Positions 58,884 to 64,000 of a DNA stretch of 64,000 nt are shown one piece after another. The DNA is from Physella acuta (taxonomy: Eukaryota; Mollusca; Gastropoda; Physidae), in contig NW_026733050.1 of assembly GCF_028476545.1 (NCBI RefSeq), forward strand, positions 216,501 through 280,500, given 5' to 3'. The notes below the pieces were generated by a model. The model searched no databases, was not told where the DNA came from, and saw only the letters and a list, made by a program, of their open reading frames with translations. The translations under genes and the position numbers were made by a program. Every line of letters starts with the position of its first letter. The stretch's first letter is position 1.

Positions 58884-61204
58884 GTAACTAGAGTTTGTCA
58901 ACTAACGCCCCGGCTTGTTTGTACCTGTACCCCTGACAGCACTCGCACCTCTCTACTCTCGATGTTGTTCAGCCCTAGCCTGTGTATTTCAGAGTTAAGA
59001 GGAGTGTCCCCTCTACTCTAGGTGTTGTACGGTACTAACCACTGTAATCAACGTGTCTCAACTAACCCAGGAACAATTTACTCCGCTACAGTCATAGAGT
59101 TGCATGTAGATTTTCTCGTGTGATTGTACTAATTGGTGCCGTCTCGGTGTATAGGTTCGTGCTCATGCTCTTCGTTCAATTATAACCTTGTCTTGTGGCG
59201 TGGTGGATATCATGTATTAAAAAATGTCGGTCCCAATTTAGGGCTTCTTGTTGCACTGACGAGACTTAATATGTCAGCACTAGTCTGACAATGGCCATTC
59301 AATGCCGTGTTGAATTCAGATTGATCTTCAGCGTTTAGTGCTACTTTGTCCTTGTACGGTATCCGGGTGTATGTATCACGCCCAATATAAATTTAATTAG
59401 TGCCTAAGACCATAGGCACAACACAACACAATCGACCCGGTTAAATTCGGGAAATCACGTGATTAGCTAGCCGACACATGCCAACACTAGCAATGTTTCA
59501 AGTCTGGCTATAGAGGGTTTTATGAGTGTGTTGTTCCGCTTGAGTACGATTCTCTAGTAGCGTCTTGCTCTTTTTGTCTCTGTGACCCGAATCACCTTCT
59601 GTTGTATGGGGCTGTTTCACAAAGAACTTTGTAGTTTTTTCTGTCTCACCCTACCTGTGCAGTGAGCTTAAATTAGACCAATCATCAGGTTTAGAACATA
59701 TTCAGCCAATGGGCCAGCTTTTAATGTCGACACGCTATTAAGCTGATTTTTACCAACCCTATAGTCACACGTTATAAAAGACTACTTGACACCCCCTCCC
59801 CTGATATGACTTTTAAGTTTCACACTCCCCAAACGGTGTAGTTGGGGGTAGAGCGTACGACTGTTGATCCGAAAATCTTAAGTCCCTAGGACGTCCCAGA
59901 GGCCAGCCAGCTTTGATGGGTACCTGACTCACGTTAAGAAAGTTTAGGCGGCTGGAGTTAACCACATTATCCCATTATATGCCGAGGCCATAGAAATACA
60001 TGAATTCTATAGGGCTTATAAGTCCACGGTCTCGAAATCTACTAGCTTGCAAGTACGAGAACGAGAAGTTGTGACCTACTTACAAGCCCTATTTCGTGTG
60101 CTCTGTTAAACGCCACCCCGAAAGAATAACTTTCCCCAACCATATACACAACAAAAATTTGATCTCGCATCCCCCAACTCATTCCTCCGCGTAGTCTGAA
60201 CCACCAAACCACTCTTCTTTCACCCACTCCTTATCAACATCCAAATAATTTTCTCGTCCTAACAACTTATAAGCATCGTATTTACACGAAAGATTTGCCT
60301 AGTCTAGAGTGGCAAGTCTTGCCGAAATAGTCTGGTGGCTAATCTGACCATCTTGATGTTGTCTTCACGTGCTGGTCACACAATACCCGTCTGTACTCAC
60401 TCGCTGCTACAGTGCCGTGTGATCTCTATCAACTATCTGATGATACACTTGCTCTTCTTCCTAATATAACCCCACTGACTGGGTGCTTTTTTTTTCATGA
60501 GTTCGTACCGAAAAAAATATACAAAGACTGGTAGTGTAATATCAAGTAATTCAGTCAAGTGTCTTCGAGAACAAATCCAATTCGATGAAACGAGTAATTT
60601 GTCGAGCACTTGGTGTGATAGTTTTGTTTTACAGCGGCCTCTACAGTATTTGAACACGAGTACGTTATTTGCGGTGAAATCCTTGAACCGGCACTACGGG
60701 CATGCTTCAATCCTAACCTTGTGGTCTGTGGAGAAGAAGAAAAAAAACGTGTACATCTTGGTCTACCTGTGCAGTGACTCACCCATCATTCAGCTCAAAA
60801 ACTCAGCTGTTCACTCACGGTCATAAGTTGCTTGAGGAAGGAGGGGAAAAGCTGAATAAATCATTGACAAAGCCAGATGCGATACTTTTAAACTAGCGTT
60901 AGAATTCCGTATTTTTTTTTAACTTGCTTGAAAATATATAAAGGAGAGATTTAAAAAAAAAAATTAGAGTATGCTCCAAAACGTATACACTTATAGTCAT
61001 GGAACTATAAAACTTCCAGAGGGAAGTCGAGTACACACTTACCTACTTTTTCTAACAGCTCGTATCGTCAGTAGTTCTGTTTTAACCCTGTGGGTTCAAG
61101 TTTCGTTGTTGTCGATTTCAGCAATAAGAATATGTAGATACAGAACCGTAAAGTCTTTTGTGAACTTACTGAAAGAGACAGTGGTTAAAGGATAAACCTC
61201 TACA
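58884..61204. other. CLASP intron, no exon recognised
   Basis: Contains the SINE at 59832-60020. Short frames (60497-60826, 60971-61195) start at or near ATG but show no domain and no clear splice pair. Confidence 0.35.
59832..60020 (+). mobile_element. tRNA-derived SINE, diverged head
   Basis: The head AAACGGTGTAGTTGGGGGTA with GAGCGTACGACTG matches the family, as does the core GATGGGTACCTGACTCACGT, TAGGCGGCTGGAGT and the ATATGCCGAGGCCATAGAAA tail. The B box is degraded. Confidence 0.65.
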
Positions 61205-62280
61205 TCCTTTAAAAATTGCTGCGGTGCCAGTAGTAGAAAAATGTGAATAATCGGATGGTGCCGGTAGTTAGACTGTAGACAATATCGGTAATCGGATGGT
61301 GCCGTAGTTAAACTGTAGACAATATCGGTAATCGGATGGTGCCGGTAGTTAAACTGTAGACAATGGCGGCAGTACTACGGTGCCGGTAGTTAGACTGTAG
61401 ACAATGCCGGCAGTACTACGGTGCCGGTAGTTAGACTGTAGACAATGCCGGTAATCGGATGGTGCCGGTAGTTAGACTGTAGACAATGCCGGCAGTACTA
61501 CGGTGCCGGTAGTTAGACTGTAGACAATGCCGGTAATCGGATGGTGCCGGTAGTTAGACTGTAGACAATATCGGTAATCGGATGGTGCCGGTAGTTAGAC
61601 TGTAGACAATGCCGGTAATCGGATGGTGCCGGTAGTTAGACTGTAGACAATGTCGGTAGTACTACGGTGCCGGTAGTTAGACTGTAGACAATATCGGTAA
61701 TCGGATGGTGCCGGTAGTTAGACTGTAGACAATGTCGGTAGTACTACGGTGCCGGTAGCTAGACTGTAGACAATGCCGGTAAACGGATGGTGCCGGTAGT
61801 TAAACTAGACAATGCCGGTAATCGGATGGTGCCGGTAGTTAGACTGTAGACAATGCCGGCAGTACTACGGTGCCGGTAGTTAGACTGTAGACAATGCCGG
61901 TAATCGGATGGTGCCGGTAATAAGACTGTAGACAATGCCGGCAGTACTACGGTGCCGGTAGTTAGACTGTAGACAATGCCGGTAATCGGATGGTGCCGGT
62001 AGTTAGACTGTAGACAATGCCGGCAGTACTACGGTGCCGGTAGTTAGACTGTAGACAATGCCGGTAATCGGATGGTGCCGGTAATAAGACTGTAGACAAT
62101 GCCGGCAGTACTACGGTGCCGGTAGTGAGACTGTAGACAATGCCGGTAATCGGATGGTGCCGGTAGTTAGACTGTAGACAATATCGGTAATCGGATGGTG
62201 CCGGTAGTGAGACTGTAGACAATGCCGGTAATCGGATGGTACCGGTAGCTAGACTGTAGACAATGCCGGCAGTACCGTTC
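61205..62280. repeat. 41-bp minisatellite, about 26 copies, two unit types
   Basis: Common part GTGCCGGTAGTTAGACTGTA plus GACAATGCCGG, followed by either TAATCGGATG or CAGTACTACG. The two endings are interleaved without a fixed period. Confidence 0.95.
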
Positions 62281-62316
62281 GTTTGAAGGTGTCTGTAATC
62301 TGATGATGCCGTGAGT

Positions 62317-64000
62317 CCGGCAAGTGTCATATGAGCTGTGTGCAAACACGTTGATCTCTCGTGTCATATGAGCTGTGTGCAAACACGTTGATCTCTCGTG
62401 TCATATGAGCTGTGTGCAAACACGTTGATCTCTCGTGTCATATGAGCTGTGTGCAAACACGTTGATCTCTCGTGTCATATGAGCTGTGTGCAAACACGTT
62501 GATCTCTCGTGTCATATGAGCTGTGTGCAAACACGTTGATCTCTCGTGTCATATGAGCTGTGTGCAAACACGTTGATCTCTCGTGTCATATGAGCTGTGT
62601 GCAAACACGTTGATCTCTCGTGTCATATGAGCTGTGTGCAAACACGTTGATCTCTCGTGTCATATGAGCTGTGTGCAAACACGTTGATCTCTCGTGTCAT
62701 ATGAGCTGTGTGCAAACACGTTGATCTCTCGTGTCATATGAGCTGTGTGCAAACACGTTGATCTTTCGTGTCATATGAGCTGTGTGCAAACACGTTGATC
62801 TCTCGTGTCATATGAGCTGTGTGCAAACACGTTGATCTCTCGTGTCATATGAGCTGTGTGCAAACACGTTGATCTCTCGTGTCATATGAGCTGTGTGCAA
62901 ACACGTTGATCTCTCGTGTCATATGAGCTGTGTGCAAACACGTTGATCTCTCGTGTCATATGAGCTGTGTGCAAACACGTTGATCGCTCGTGTCATATGA
63001 GCTGTGTGCAAACACGTTGATCTCTCGTGTCATATGAGCTGTGTGCTAACACGTTGATCTCTCGTGTCATATGAGCTGTGTGCTAACACGTTGATCTCTC
63101 GTGTCATATGAGCTGTGTGCTAACACGTTGATCTCTCGTGTCATATGAGCTGTGTGCAAACACGTTGATCTCTCGTGTCGTATGAGCTGTGTGCAAACAC
63201 GTTGATCTCTCGTGTCATATGAGCTGTGTGCAAACACGTTGATCTCTCGTGTCATATGAGCTGTGTGCAAACACGTTGATCTCTCGTGTCATATGAGCTG
63301 TGTGCAAACACGTTGATCTCTCGTGTCATATGAGCTGTGTGCAAACACGTTGATCTCTCGTGTCATATGAGCTGTGTGCAAACACGTTGATCTCTCGTGT
63401 CATATGAGCTGTGTGCTAACACGTTGATCTCTCGTGTCATATGAGCTGTGTGCAAACACGTTGATCTCTCGTGTCATATGAGCTGTGTGCAAACACGTTG
63501 ATCTCTCGTGTCATATGAGCTGTGTGCAAACACGTTGATCTCTCGTGTCATATGAGCTGTGTGCAAACACGTTGATCTCTCGTGTCATATGAGCTGTGTG
63601 CAAACACGTTGATCTCTCGTGTCATATGAGCTGTGTGCAAACACGTTGATTTCTCGTGTCATATGAGCTGTGTGCAAACACGTTGATCTCTCGTGTCATA
63701 TGAGCTGTGTGCAAACACGTTGATCTCTCGTGTCATATGAGCTGTGTGCAAACACGTTGATCTCTCGTGTCATATGAGCTGTGTGCAAACACGTTGATCT
63801 CTCGTGTCATATGAGCTGTGTGCAAACACGTTGATCTCTCGTGTCATATGAGCTGTGTGCAAACACGTTGATCTCTCGTGTCATATGAGCTGTGTGCAAA
63901 CACGTTGATCTTTCGTGTCATATGAGCTGTGTGCAAACACGTTGATCTCTCGTGTCATATGAGCTGTGTGCAAACACGTTGATCTCTCGTGTCATATGAG
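62317..64000. repeat. 37-bp satellite, about 45 copies, continues off the edge
   Basis: Unit TGTCATATGAGCTGTGTGCA plus AACACGTTGATCTCTCG. Nearly all copies are identical; the few variants (GTGCTAAC, TCTTTCG, TCGCTCG, one TCGTATG) are single-base. Such homogeneity means very recent amplification, or collapse/expansion in assembly. The true array length is unknown. Confidence 0.97.

Noticed and set aside
62317-64000. Possible CRISPR-like array
   Set aside because: Units are contiguous and identical with no unique spacers, in an animal genome; it is a satellite.

Overview
This window reads as nuclear DNA of an invertebrate animal, most likely a mollusc or close relative (inference). Coding exons are short and separated by large introns with GT..AG borders. 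The intergenic and intronic DNA is AT-rich and full of minisatellites, (AT)n tracts, poly-G runs, tRNA-derived SINEs and non-autonomous DNA transposons. The CLASP and SPRY proteins are clearly animal. No bacterial genes, CRISPR array, rRNA or intact tRNA gene was seen, and no retrovirus-like element was recognised.

Layout. (1) 1-5.5 kb: a minus-strand exon that looks like a signal peptide start (170-227), SINEs, a hAT-type MITE, a 1.2 kb minisatellite, and the last coding exon of a coiled-coil protein (4861-5254) whose C-terminal block resembles animal C20orf96. (2) 5.5-9.7 kb: three copies of a G-rich hAT-type MITE and (AT)n arrays. (3) 9.7-15.4 kb: a six-exon plus-strand gene for a SPRY-domain protein with a Pro/Met-rich, PPPY-containing tail. 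It has an apparent one-base frame break in its second coding exon. Tandem repeats sit against nearly every one of its splice sites. (4) 15.4-26.9 kb: no gene recognised. A foldback-like element (18616-21445) has arms made of tandem repeats, is flanked by an 8-bp duplication and carries three later hAT MITE insertions. A second element with long inverted arms lies at 21817-25373. (5) 26.9-64 kb: the 5' part of a CLASP (CLIP-associating protein) gene, plus strand, running off the right edge.

The CLASP part. Six exons (26925-38639) encode the N-terminal TOG1 domain. An exon at 54387-54578 encodes a basic Ser/Arg linker. Three further ATG-bearing exons with good donors (34041, 50911, 58814) have exactly the splice phase needed to act as alternative first exons. 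The first would replace exon 1. The other two would skip TOG1, as in the known vertebrate CLASP beta/gamma isoform logic. A piggyBac-family deletion derivative lies at 54943-55890.

Most notable pattern: many minisatellites start at, or contain copies of, splice sites of neighbouring exons, in both the SPRY and CLASP genes. They create arrays of decoy donors, decoy acceptors and 17-nt pseudo-microexons, and in one case an in-frame 34-codon exon extension. All splice calls are read by eye; no transcript data were available.
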